From: Taeniopygia guttata
Taxonomy: Eukaryota; Chordata; Aves; Passeriformes; Estrildidae
DNA length: 64,000 bases
Reading direction: 5' to 3'
Assembly (NCBI RefSeq): GCF_048771995.1
Contig: NC_133050.1
Coordinates: forward strand, 5,158,501 to 5,222,500
Below the pieces are notes generated by a model, which did not search any database, was not told the DNA's origin, and was given only the letters and a program-made list of their open reading frames with translations. The position numbers were made by a program, and so were the translations under genes. Below, one piece after another: positions 22,420 to 34,237 of this stretch. The number at the start of each line of letters is the position of its first letter. Within the stretch, counting starts at the first letter, position 1.

Positions 22420-23890
22420 GTGGCCGTGGGGACCACCTGCAGGATGGAGACAGGCATCACCTCCCGTGCCCTCCGAGGGCTGTGCCTCCAGGGGGTCCCA
22501 GTGGGGACCCTGTGCATCTTCCCGTGTCCGCCCAGATCCCTGGCAAGGCGACTTTGCCTGGATTTGCTGCTGTCATCCCCACCCTGAGGGCACAGTGCCG
22601 CTCCAAGGCGTACTGGCCACAAGGTCACATCAGACATGAGCCCAAAAACAACCCTCACTGCTGGGAACCTGCCTGTGCTCAGACAGCGAGGGCAGGGGTC
22701 CACATGCTCCTGCCCATAGCACCCACCCACTCCCCTCTCACCCCCCATCACGGGGCTGGGAAAGGGGTCCCTGCAGAAGAGGGTCTCACTCACGGTGGGT
22801 GGCGGAGGTGGGTGAGAGGCTCCAGGGCACTGCATGGGGCTGTGCTCTCAGGGCAGCCGGCACTGCTCTGCCCGTCACACGTCACTGCCTGGACTTTTTC
22901 CTGTGCTGGGACACTCTCCCCTCCCCCGGACCTTCCCGTTTGGGGAATTCATTGATTTCCCTCATCCCAGCCAGCCCTGGAGCTAAGCCACCGCCAGGGC
23001 CACCACGTCAGGGCCACCACACCAGGACATGGCAGGCACGAGATCCATGGGCTCCAGTGGTCAGGGATGCCCACCTGGTAGTACCATGCTACCAAGGCAG
23101 TGGGCACAGCCAGGAGCCCAGAAAGCCCCACAGACACCAGTGCACAACCACAGGGCAGGGTCCAGCTGAGCAGCTGATCTGAGCAGGGGGAAGCAATGAG
23201 GCACAGCGGCAGGGCACTGTCTTGGCAGACCCCATCCCTACTCGTGTCCTTACAGGGACCATTGCAAGAACCACCTAAGCCCCTAGTGTGATCTCAGGCA
23301 AGGGTTCCTGTAGCCCCTCAGTTCTTGACCCGGCCAGGGCCCCCCCGCGGGCAGTGGGTGAGGGTGGGAGCCTGCTCCACAACAAAGGAGCTAATGTAAA
23401 CGGGACCCTTATCCCGCGCCAGGCCAGGCTTCCTGCTCCTGACTTCCCGCCGAGATAAGGGAGGCCACGCTGGCGCCACTGCTGCTGCCGAGGATGGGGC
23501 ATGCAGAGCTTCCCCTGTGCTGGGGCCAGGCACCACCAGCACAGGCAGCAATGGGGCAGGGTAGGCTCACAGACCCACAGCCACACTCTGGTGCCACCAG
23601 CCACGATCTGTGCTGCAGCTCCATTGGGGATATTTTGCTCTAGCTGTTTCCCACAGACTGGAACAGGAAATGGCCAGGAGTGGGGGAGCAGACAGGAGAT
23701 GCAGGCAGAACCCCAGCTCCCCACTCTTGCCCCTTGGCCCCAAGGGACGTGGGACCCTCAGTCCTGGACAAGGGCAAGGGGTGTACTGGAGTGCCTTAGT
23801 GCTACCCAGGGCTAGGATCAGAAAGTTTGGGGACACACACACACACATTCCCAGAGCTCTGCCCAAACAGATGCAGCCAGTCAGGTGCTG
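22420..23890. other. Intergenic, upstream of the SMAD6-like gene
   Basis: No coding exon is recognised. On the minus strand this must contain the 5' exon(s) and promoter of the SMAD gene. The most suggestive patch is about 23,390-23,500, with paired GATA-type motifs (CTTATC near 23,409 and GATAAG near 23,454). A short (CA)n run lies at 23,832-23,848. Confidence 0.4.
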
Positions 23891-23896
23891 CTCAGG

Positions 23897-23902
23897 TTTA
23901 TT
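23897..23902 (-). terminator. LENEP: LENEP poly(A) signal (TTTATT on plus strand)
   Basis: The first minus-strand AATAAA downstream of the LENEP stop. It gives a 3' UTR of about 380 bases. Confidence 0.5.
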
Positions 23903-24275
23903 GGGGTCTCTGATCGGGGGGAGTGCAAGCTGGAGCAGAGTCTCAGTGCCAGAGGTCCATCAACTCCATCAGCACAGGGCAACAAGCATAGTCCTGGGGA
24001 GAGAGGCACAGGGGTAACAACCCACTGACCAGTACCAAGGCCACACCCTCTTAACCCCCAGAATTGCCACAGCCAGGCTGTCTCCCCTCAAACACCATGG
24101 CCAGGCCCTTTTCACTCCAGGAGCACCATGGCTGGCTTCTGTCACCCCAAACACCACAGCCAGGCCCCGTCACGTTCCAAGCACTGTGTCAAGCCAAGCT
24201 GCAGGCAGATCACTCACCCAAAGCACCAGGGCAGGCAGGGGCTGATGGGGTCCTGCAACACTGGGGGGGCCTTCC

Positions 24276-24470
24276 CTAGTCCAGCAGCTCACGGATGCAG
24301 CAGCTGCAGAGAAGGAGGTAGATGCACTTCCACAGAAGCCGCAGCATCCAGGAGCCCAGGCGCAGCCCAAGGGAGGTGGCAGTGGGTGCTGGCAGTGCCA
24401 GTGCCTGCACACGTGCCACTTGCTGGGGAGCACCCTGTAGACAGGCTGCCATGCTCCAGAAGAGGTGCAT
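24276..24470 (-). CDS. LENEP: LENEP-like lens epithelial protein, single-exon small protein
   Basis: Human LENEP is a small (61-residue) single-exon protein described from lens epithelium. It lies just downstream of FLAD1 on the same strand, and its biochemical role is unsettled. Here a minus-strand frame in the same place ends CIYLLLCSCCIRELLD-stop. The human ending as I know it is VAYILLCCWCIKELLD, so 11 of the 16 final residues match and both stop at the same point. A short L-x-GAP motif further upstream also lines up. The ATG at 24,470 (MHLFWSM) gives 64 residues, and a second ATG at 24,452 gives 58. An in-frame ATG at 24,545 would make 89, so the start is uncertain. The C-terminus is a hydrophobic cysteine-rich helix. 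The frame has its own poly(A) signal and sits about 220 bases past the FLAD1 poly(A) signals. Confidence 0.7.
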   Translation of the reverse strand: MHLFWSMAACLQGAPQQVARVQALALPAPTATSLGLRLGSWMLRLLWKCIYLLLCSCCIRELLD

Positions 24471-24698
24471 GGCCCATGAGGAATCAGCAGGATCTGCCAC
24501 GGTGGGAGAAGCAGCAGTGCTGACATGCGGGGCCCTGGCAAGCACTGGAACCTGCTACATTCTCCACATTTCCAAAACTCCTACAATGGTGGGTGCAGGG
24601 AGGGGTACAACCTGGGGACCCTTTTGTTCCTTCCTGCCCCCGTGGAGCCCTCAGGGCTCAACAAGACCACGTGCCAGTGCAGTGCAGACTGCAGCAGG

Positions 24699-24730
24699 TT
24701 TATTTAGTGCTGACAGGCAGCAGCTTTATT
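24699..24730 (-). terminator. FLAD1: FLAD1 poly(A) signals, two copies
   Basis: TTTATT on the plus strand at 24,699-24,704 and again at 24,725-24,730 gives two AATAAA signals 26 bases apart, within 85 bases of the FLAD1 stop codon. The 3' UTR is therefore very short. Confidence 0.75.
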
Positions 24731-24779
24731 CAGTGTCACTCCCAGCAGCATTCCAGTGGAGGCTCCCAGAGCACGGCCT

Positions 24780-27649
24780 TCACTGGCGAGAGGTGCGCTC
24801 TTCTTCCTCATTTTCCAGCTCGTAGGCAGGCCGGTAGCTCTCCCGGCCCTGAGCATCGGTATAGCACAGGGCTGGGTTCTTCTGTGTGTTGGTCATGCTC
24901 CCCAGGGACGTGTAGCTGTGGAAAGAAGCAGCAGCTGCAGGACTGCACCCAGGGCCACTGGCTGTGCACGTGAGAAGGGCAGCCCTGGGCACTCACCCCT
25001 TGTCATAGAGGATACAGTAGGGGACAAAGAGCTTGCGCAGGAACTCCCAGATGTCCCGGTAGCTCCAGTCCTGCAGGCAGAATTGGGCAGGGATTGAGGC
25101 AGAGGCAAAAGGCTGCTCCCTTGCCTCCCAGGGGAGCAAGCCAGACCTTCCTGGAGAGCACCTGGGAGAGCTAGATGGTCATCAGAGCACCACTGCCCCT
25201 CCCAGCAACCCCCCGGCAGGCAAGAAGAAGCCCTGCCCAACAGCACCCAGCAGCCTCACTGCAGCAAGGGGCACCCACGGCTGCCCAGAGGGGCAGTAAA
25301 TACTCTGGGAGAGTGAGAATTGTGAGAGAAGCTGTCCAGGATGGGGGTGGATCACTGCTGGTTCCCAGGCCGGTCAGGTCCCCCTGCCAGGCCCTGTGGC
25401 AACAGCTCCAGCCCCAAAACAGGTGAAGGCCACGTACCAGCAAGGGGTTCACCCGCATGTAAGGGGGCCAGCTGGGGTCTGTCACACACATGGGGGTCAG
25501 GGTGCGTGAGTAGGGGTCCGTCCGCCGTGTTCCCATCAGGACAGCCTCCAGCTGTGGCTGCTGCTCCTTCAGTTGGGCCAGCGCCTCCCGGATGGAGCCC
25601 TCCACAGTGCAGAGCTGGACCCCGTACCTGTGCAGGCAGGGTGGGCAGCTGTCTGCGGGCTGCAAGCAACACTGCACAGCCTCCAGGCAGGGTGGGCAGC
25701 TGTCTGCGGGCTGCAAACACTGCACAGCCTCCAGGCAGCAGCCCACCCCACTCTGCCTCCTACCTCTGGACTGTTGTCTGAATGAACTGCTCCATTTCAG
25801 GGAATGGGGACACAATGCGAATGTAGAGCACCTGCAGCCTCTCCTGCCTCGCTGGGAACCGCCTGCAGAGAGACCCAGTGCAGCTGTACTCACACCGATG
25901 GCAACTGGAGGCAAGGCAGCATCCAGACCCAACCAGCTGGACCCCAGGAATCCACTCGTTCCCCTAGGGTGGAGCAAGCAAGAGCCCCAGAGCCCTGGCC
26001 AGGGTCTGCAGGACCGCTCAGCCTTGCCCCAGCCTGGAGCCCCATGTGTGGGTACCTCTGCACAGCAGCGTGGACGAGGTGCAGCAGGGCTGTGCAGTCC
26101 TTGCCCCCGTTGAAGCCCACGCAGAGCTGGACCAGGCTGTACCGGTCCAAAGCCTCCTCGATTGTTCGCAGGGCTGCTGCCACCTTCTGCCCCAAGGCCG
26201 AGCCTGCCAGGACAGGACAGTTGGTGCCTGCCCAGCTCATGTTCCCTTAGCATGGCCCCAGGGCCTAAGGCACTTCACCCTCTGGATACATCTCATATCC
26301 ATCCACACAGCAGAGCCACTGCTGGTACCAGAGCCAAGAGCTTGTTCAACCCAGAGATCTGGGCCACAATGCAACAGGGATCATGAGGTCGCTGAACTGT
26401 GGCACTGCAGCTGCTGCTGCACACTGTGCTCTCAGACCCTGCCACCACCAGCCCTAGCTGAGGTTACAGGTCCCATTCCCACCTGCATGGGATGAAGCCC
26501 ACTGCAGCTGCAACAGGCCTCAAGCCTCCCAGCACACCACGAGAGGCAAGCTCTGCTCCCAGGCTGGTGTTCCCACTGCCCCAGCCCTGCAAGGCTGCAC
26601 GGGAGAAGCATGGAAGCACGGAGCTGTGCTGCAGCACCTCCCCCCAGTACCTGACTCAGCCAGGCCATAAACCTCCACAGCTGCCGGAGAGACACAGTCT
26701 GTCACCAACGGCACCACAACACCCGCTGGCAGCTCCCTCATCAAGAAGCAATACGCTTCCTCCAGGTCCTGCTCTGACTCCGAGTCCAGGGTCAGCTTCA
26801 CACGGTAGTAATTGCTGGTCCAGTCTGGGTATGAGCCCAAGCTGACGCGGCCCCGGAAGGTGGCATCAGCCCTGTCCAGCAGCGGCGTGATGACCATCTC
26901 ATCGGACACCACGTAGATGGTGCGGGAGTGGAAGTGGGTCCGCTTGCTGCGAAAGAGGTGAGCGAGGCCATCCAGGGCACGCTCCATCAGTGCCGGGATG
27001 CCGGGGAAGATGTAGACATTGCGCACACTGACCAGCGGGTACTTGAAGGTGCTGCCGGTGTGCCCGTCTGTGCCGTAGTTGAGGCGAGAGGACTCGGGGA
27101 CGCGAGCCAGCTTCATCTCAGGGCACTGCACCTCCGTCTTGCCAAAGAACTCGCGCACCAGCGCCACCAGCTCGGGGTGGAGCACGACCCTCTCCCCAAA
27201 GGCCTTAGCCACGGCCTCGAAGGTCACATCGTCGTGCGTGGGGCCGATGCCCCCGGAGGTCAGCACGTAGGTGAAGCGAGCAGCAAAGGCGGCCACCTCA
27301 CTGGCGATGGCCTCCACGTCATCGGGGACCACGGAGATGCGGGCGACACTCACGCCGAGAGCACGCAGCCGCCGGCACATGAAGAAGGAGTTTGTATCCT
27401 GCGTGTAGCCCTGAGGGGAACGGAGGCGCCCATGACGGCGGGGCGCCCCGACGCCAGGCGCAGGCCCCAGTCCGCCCCACGCCCGCAGCCCAGGCCCACC
27501 CCCGGCCGCACCTTGAGAATCTCGTCGCCGATGACAATGATGCCGGCGGTGCTGGCGGATCCCCGGGCCGCCGCTGCCGGGCCCGAAGCGGCCATGGGGC
27601 GCCAGGCGGCGGCGCGCAGCGGGCCCCGCACTCGCAACACCCGCCACAT
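24780..27649 (-). CDS. FLAD1: FLAD1, FAD synthase
   Basis: Makes FAD from FMN and ATP. There are seven coding exons: 27,649-27,512, 27,410-26,651, 26,203-26,056, 25,862-25,764, 25,627-25,438, 25,070-24,997 and 24,915-24,780. Phases match at every junction, and the product is 514 residues. The N-terminal half is a molybdopterin-binding-like domain ([13 protein letters not shown], then [15 protein letters not shown]). The C-terminal half is the PAPS-reductase-like synthase domain, with the PP-loop [16 protein letters not shown] and the flavin-site [10 protein letters not shown], ending [11 protein letters not shown]. The first ATG adds [18 protein letters not shown], an arginine-rich, acid-free stretch like a mitochondrial presequence. 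The next in-frame ATG (27,595, MAASGP) would give the cytosolic form. Both forms are known in mammals. CKS1B lies upstream on the same strand, as in human. Confidence 0.97.
25630..25738. repeat. ~54-bp tandem duplication filling FLAD1 intron 4
   Basis: A unit containing GGCAGGGTGGGCAGCTGTCT and CTGCGGGCTGCAA is present twice, almost identically, in the 136-base intron between the fourth and fifth coding exons. The copy next to exon 5 supplies the pyrimidine tract of its acceptor, so that tract is duplicated. Confidence 0.85.
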
Positions 27650-28010
27650 GGGCCCGCCCGGGCAGCCGCGCGCCCCGCGGCACCGCCCCGCTCGCTCACG
27701 GGCCGGCCCGCACGTCCGTCACGCCGCCCCGCCAGCTCCCATTGGCCGAGAGGCGGGACCTGCGGGGACGGAACCATCGCAGCGGCGGGCACAGGGGGGT
27801 GCCGGTGCAGCTCCGCCTCCACGGCCGTGCCCGCCGGGCCGGGGCGTGTGCGGCCCCCTCTCCGGTGGGCGCGGGGAGGCTCTCTCTTCCCCACCCCCCA
27901 GACCCCGGGGAGCCTCCTCGGGAACCCCCGGACACAGGCTCCGCGGTACCGGGACCCCTTCACCGTGCACCCACCTCCCCCGGCACTGCAGACACACGGC
28001 TCCCAAACAT
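27650..28010 (-). promoter_or_regulatory. FLAD1: FLAD1 promoter in the CKS1B-FLAD1 gap
   Basis: This GC-rich 360-base gap between the FLAD1 start and the CKS1B poly(A) signal has a CCAAT box (ATTGG on plus at about 27,741) within 100 bases of the FLAD1 start codon, and no TATA box. No other gene is seen in it. Confidence 0.5.
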
Positions 28011-28013
28011 CAC

Positions 28014-28019
28014 TTTATT
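28014..28019 (-). terminator. CKS1B: CKS1B poly(A) signal (TTTATT on plus strand)
   Basis: Minus-strand AATAAA about 180 bases past the CKS1B stop. It is the only such signal before FLAD1. Confidence 0.75.
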
Positions 28020-28198
28020 AAAATTTTGGAGGCATCGCAACGGGAAGGGCCTCCGGAACCCGGGCCGAGCAGTCAAAACGACGCACAGGCAGCGTCGAGG
28101 GTCACGGGGTGAAGGCCCCGAGAAATGCCGAGGAGAAGGAGGAGGAAGGTGTTGTCTCAACGTGGAAGGACTGGGAGCTTCGGCAGACCAGGGGCCAC

Positions 28199-29150
<952 letters not shown>

Positions 29151-32100
29151 GCGCGCGCCGGCCGGGGCGGTGAGGGCGCGCGCGGATGGAGGAGGGGGGA
29201 CCCGCGCCGGGCCCGGGAGCCCCGGCCAGGCCCCGCGGTGCCCCCGCCGGACCGAGGCCACATCGCTCGCCGCCGCCGCCGCCTTCCGGGAAACGAGTGG
29301 GGGTTCTGCCGCCGCCGCTCCCCGTGCTGTGAGGGCCGAGTCGCCCTTCCTAGTTGCCTGGTTTGCCCTGCGTGAGGGAGCCTGGCCGTGGGGCGGGCCG
29401 GGAGCCTCCTGCGTGCCGCCCGACGGGGGTTGGAGGAGCCGGTGCCGTGCCGTGCTGGGGTCCCGGGGTGACCCACCCGGCGTGGCGGCCGGCTGCGTGT
29501 GCCCAGGGCTCAGCTTGCGTTCCCCACCCCGTGCCGGTGCGAGACACGGGACGGACACCGGCCGTAGAGGTGCTGCAGGGTCTAGGGAGAACCCCGAGCC
29601 CCAATTCTGGTATGACCTCCGGCAGGGACGGGACAGCGGCTGAGGTTGGAGGGTTCCTCGCCCTCTGCGGGGCTGGGCTCTGCCCTCCTGCCTTCTGTGC
29701 TTTGGAGTAAGGCAGCACTGAGTACCTGGAGCCTGCTCAGCTGTGGTGGAAAGGGGTAGCTGCTCCCCCTTGGAGATCTGTGTCTGCAATACAGCAGTGT
29801 GTTGTGTCCATCTGTTCTTGCTTCTCCCCTCGAATCTCTTAAATGGGGTCACCCACACAGGTTATAGACCACAGACATGGCTTCCAAGGAAGTGTGACCT
29901 GGGCCCTGCTTGCCACGTTGGCGTTACAGAAGTCTGTGGGCAAAGGGCACTGCTTTGTGGTGCTTGCCAGGGCTGCCCTGGTGTCAGCCTGGAACAGAGG
30001 GGCTGAAGATGCCATCTCCTCTCAGCCAAGGAGGGCTTCAGGATCCACGGGCTGCCCTTTGGTGGGGGAATGCCTTGGCTGGGCACCCTGTGAAGCTGTG
30101 CATAGCAGTGTTCCATCCTCAGGAGGGACACAAATGGGCTGTGATAAGGCTGAGCACCCTGGCTCTGGGTGATGATGCTCCTTCCCTGGCACCAGCCTCG
30201 GTGCCCGATGTCCAAAGGACGTGGTCGCCACCTCTGCTTGGCAGTGGCATGGTGCTGCAGGGGTCAATCTCCACTGCCATGGCCAAGCACAGCTCTCCTT
30301 ATCTTGCTGCCTTCCAAGCTACTGGCGACAGCTGGCACAGGCTGCACACAAAGGTGCAATTGCTGCCAAGCAGTAAATCGTGTCTGCTGCCCTGCACTGC
30401 TCCGCCGGCCTGGCCTTGACTGCCTCACTGGGCAGTGGCAGTGGGAGTCAGAAGAGTGAGAAGAGTGCTTTGCTTGCCTTGTTTTCCCCTCGCAGAGCTT
30501 CCTGCCTCTGCCAGCTCACCAACTGTAGAGTCTTTCCACGACTCCTGTCTTCACTGGTTCCCCTGGGAGGAAGGGACACGGCCCTGGGGGCTCTGTGTAT
30601 AATTTTGCATCAGGGTGTCAGTTGAAGGGGTGGAGGAGGGAGCAGCTCTGCCCCTCTGGTTGCTTTTGCTCTCCATCCTTGCATGTGGCTTTCCAGTACT
30701 GGTTTTTAGGCTGGGCAAGGATCGGTTCCAGCACTTTTCTTGGGTCACAGAGTGACTCTAGGCCCCCGATACCATTTGCCAGTGTAAGCAGGGCTCAGCC
30801 TCCTCTTCCTGTCCCAGCGCATTCCAGCTCCATCTTATTTCCAATGGGAAGAAGGCAGCTTCCAGGTTTCTCTTACTCTTTGTGCCACCAGCAGGTTGCA
30901 CGGCAGCCACAGCCCATCCACCTGTGCACAGCATGGAGGAGCAGGGTCTGCCTCTTGGCACTGTGGCCCCCACCCACCTCAGCGGGCTGGGACAGGGCTG
31001 GCTAACTCCCTGTTTGTCCCCGAACCGCAGGTCGGAGTGCCAGACGAGAGGGGCTGTGTGTCTCTGCTCCCCGCCCGGGGCCTGCCCTGCCCTCCGCCGG
31101 CGATGGAGTATGTGGTAAGGACTGCGGTGGAGGGCTAAGTGGCTTCGGTGGTGGATCCTGCCTGCCTCCTCTGCCTTCTGGGAGGTCTCCAGCCTCTTCC
31201 CCAGATCTCCACTGGTATCTCCTAACCCCCTCCTCAGAACAAAGGAGAGGTTGCGTGCAGGATGCGTAAATGTTGTTCGATGCTGCTGTGATGTGTGAGG
31301 GAAAATCCAGCTATTGGCTGGGTTTGAGTGTTCTCCTTTGCTTCACCCCTGCCTCAGAGGTTCAGCATTGACTGCAGTTGGGCAGAGGGGGTCTCCTGCC
31401 CAGGGTGAGGTCTGCATGTGTAGCCATCTGCGCCTTGCTGCGATTTCTTGCCAAACCACCGGTATGTTCCAGGCCTCTGACTCGGCTCCCAGGATTTTTC
31501 CAGGGAGGATGTTGGTAGTGGAGCCCTGAGCATCCCCACTCTGCTTCTCTTCCTTGCCCCAGCTGATGTGTGAAGTCCCAGTCTCAGGTGCCTGAAAGGA
31601 GTCCACATCCCTCTGTTTCTCATGATCTGTTGTCTTTCTGTGGTGGAAGGGCACATGGAGCAGCTGGGCCAGGACATGTCCCCAGAGCTCCCTGGGGGCA
31701 GTTGTTCCAGCTGCTCTGCTCATCCTCTGCTGCAGGGGCAGGAGCTCCTGGCGTCTGCCTGGCGAAGGGAAGGGCTGCAGCCTGTGGGATGGGGCTTGGG
31801 ACTGCGTGTCAGGCAGGGCTGGTGTTCTGCGCCTTCGCATGTTCCCAGGTTTGCCTTTTGCACTCAGAGCCCACTGGGAGGGAGCTCTGATGCCCTGGGG
31901 TGGACTCTGGGGTTGAGGGGGCTGTGATGGTAGCACCTCTGGTCTCCAAGGGCTGAGAGCTGCAGTGAATCTTGTAACAGGCTGTTGAGTGATGTGGGCA
32001 GACTGACCTCGAAGGTTCTGAGAAAATCAGGAATTAGTTTAGCTTATAAAAGCAGAGATGCGTCTGAGCAGGAGCTTCAGCTGGGAAGCTTATCAGCCCT

Positions 32101-34237
32101 TTGCTGCCTGTAGGTGATGGCTGCTCCAAGCCCTGGGGTGGTGGAAAGAGGCCAAGGAGACACTCCTGCCTCCTTGCAATTCCGTCCTGCTCTTATCCTG
32201 GGGGAGCATCAGGGCTCACAGAGCTGCTGTGCCAGGCAAACCCAGGCCCACATCAAGCAGTGGCCAGTCTGTCATGGGCAAACCCCACTGCTCCACAGCC
32301 ACTTGATACTGCCCAGCCAGCTTCCCCTGGCAACAGGGCTGCGCTGGCCCCTCACCGGGCCAGCAACTTCCTGGCTCCGGCTTCCTGCTTTTCTTTAGAG
32401 GAGTGGTGCTGAGGCCACAGGAAGGTCACAGCGCTGAACAGCCAGGGGCCCCTGGAGGGGACGAGCACTTTGTGGAACAGCCAGCACAGGCTTTCTGCCT
32501 GTGGGACCACCACGGCTGAGCTGGGGGGCTGCCTTTACAGAGCTAGTGTGCATGGCCAAGGAGATGCTTCAGTGACCGCCCCGCTCCCGTGTGCTGCTGC
32601 CCCTCGCACCACGTAGGTGCAATTTCCAGCCCTGTTCTGGCTTTCCTTTCCTTGTCCCCATGGCAGCGTGCCAGGCTTTGTGAAGTGGGGCAGGCTAGTG
32701 CCAAGCAGTGCTCCAAGCAGGGAGAGCCTTTTCCTTGGCCTGGATTTACCCAGTTTTGGTTTGGTGGACAGAGCACCTGGTGGTTGGTAGGAGTCTGGCT
32801 TGTGATGCATCAGGAGTTGGGTTCTGTCTGAACTCCTTGCTTCATCCTATAGGTGGTAAAGGGGGGAGAGCTCTTGTCCCTCAGTGGGGCCAAGGCTATG
32901 GAGGGCAGGACAGTCGGGCTGGCCCAAGTTCCTGCTGCATGCAAGTGCATTGAGGAAAGGGGAACAGGGGAGACCTGCCCTGAGCCCCCTGATCCACAGG
33001 TGGGAGCGTCACACAGCTCCCCGAGCTTGCAGGGGCCAACTTTGCCCCCAGCACGTTCTTGCCGCCCGCTCCCGCTAGCTCCGCCTGTGACCTTGATTTT
33101 TCTGCTCCAGATAAGCAGTGCGTCCCCACCCCTCGCCGGGAGCCCCTCCTGCGCTGCGCCCCTGCCCGAGCGCAGAGCCTGCCCCGCCGCCCGTGAGTCA
33201 GCACAGATCTTCCGATCAGCCGCAGCCCCTTCATCTCTTCTCCCGGGAGGAACAGCTGGCATGCGGGAAGCAGCAGCGATTAGCTGCAGCCTCTCCCACA
33301 CGCTCCCCACCACGACTGGGGGATTGTGCTGAGCCCTGCCTTGCCCAGCGCACAGCCTACCTGTATCCTGCTCCTGGCCATCCTCCTCTTTCTCCCACCA
33401 GCCCTCCAGGCAAGATCTGTGCTCTCAAAGGACTGCATGTCCCTGTATTCCAGGAAGCTGTGAGCACCGGTGTCATCTCAGCATCGCTGCTCCCCCGGCA
33501 GAGCCCAGCAAGCCAACAGCAGCTGCTCCCCGCCGACACGTGGGTTGCGTGGCGCTGGCTGCCACAGAAGGACCTCGTTCCCTCCTGGCCAGAGCTCGGA
33601 GCAGGGCTGGGATGGGCTTGGATGCGCTCTGTGTCTGCCTCATCTCCGGGCTTTAAATATTCATGCTTTTGATTTTCTCTTAGCGGGCAGTGGCACAGGG
33701 GCTGGAGCGAGCTGTGGGGCGGAGGGTGGCTGTGCTGAACCCCGCTGCAGGGCAGAGGGAGCTGGATCTGCTCCTGGATGAAGACAATGGGTTTTGTTTC
33801 CGCCCGGTGTTGAAGTGGCAAAGGGCTTGAGGACCTCCAGTCTGGGGCCAGAGCATTCTGAGCTGCCCTCCCTGAGCCAGCGGCTCCCCAGGGTGTCGCT
33901 GCCGCCCCGTTTCCTCCCTGCTGTAGCGCCTTGCTCTCGGTCTGAATGGATCTGCACATCCTTGCTGACGCCGATCACCATTGATCGGCCGTGCCTGCGC
34001 AGGGCCGGGCAGCCCCTGGACCTGCTGCCACCATCCCAGCCCAGCTCTCCGTGCCAGTCATGTCGGGCTGGCGTGGACCTAGCGCAGAGTTCAGCCAAGG
34101 CTTCTGCTTGGGGGCAGCTTCCCGGCGGCTGCGGCCACTCGGACTCTCTGGGGGGCCCCTGTGAGGCCTGGCTGGCTGCATCCACCCTGCTGCCACTCTG
34201 GACAGGGCAGCTGTGGCCCTTCTCACCCGTCTCCAGC
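29151..34237 (+). other. SHC1: SHC1 5' region (introns, alternative first exons, second promoter)
   Basis: No independent gene is recognised in these 5 kb. By comparison with mammals, SHC1 uses one promoter for the p52/p46 message and another for p66. A candidate alternative exon at 31,031-31,114 is listed separately. A second GC-rich patch at about 33,110-33,200, ending in a GTGAGT donor-like sequence, could be the p66-specific first exon. An acceptor CTCCAG lies directly before the p66 start codon at 34,238. Confidence 0.45.
31031..31114 (+). other. SHC1: Candidate alternative SHC1 exon with in-frame ATG
   Basis: This 84-base GC-rich segment is bounded by a good acceptor (CCGAACCGCAG) and a good donor (GTG|GTAAGG). 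It ends in ATG GAG TAT GTG. Joined to the acceptor TTCCCAG at about 34,627, inside the large coding exon, it reads MEYVDMNKLS, in frame with p52. The exon boundaries are seen in the sequence. Use of the exon is inferred. Confidence 0.4.

Noticed and set aside
25171-26253. A 360-codon minus-strand frame through FLAD1 introns
   Set aside because: It reads through introns and exons of FLAD1. The spliced gene explains every conserved segment.
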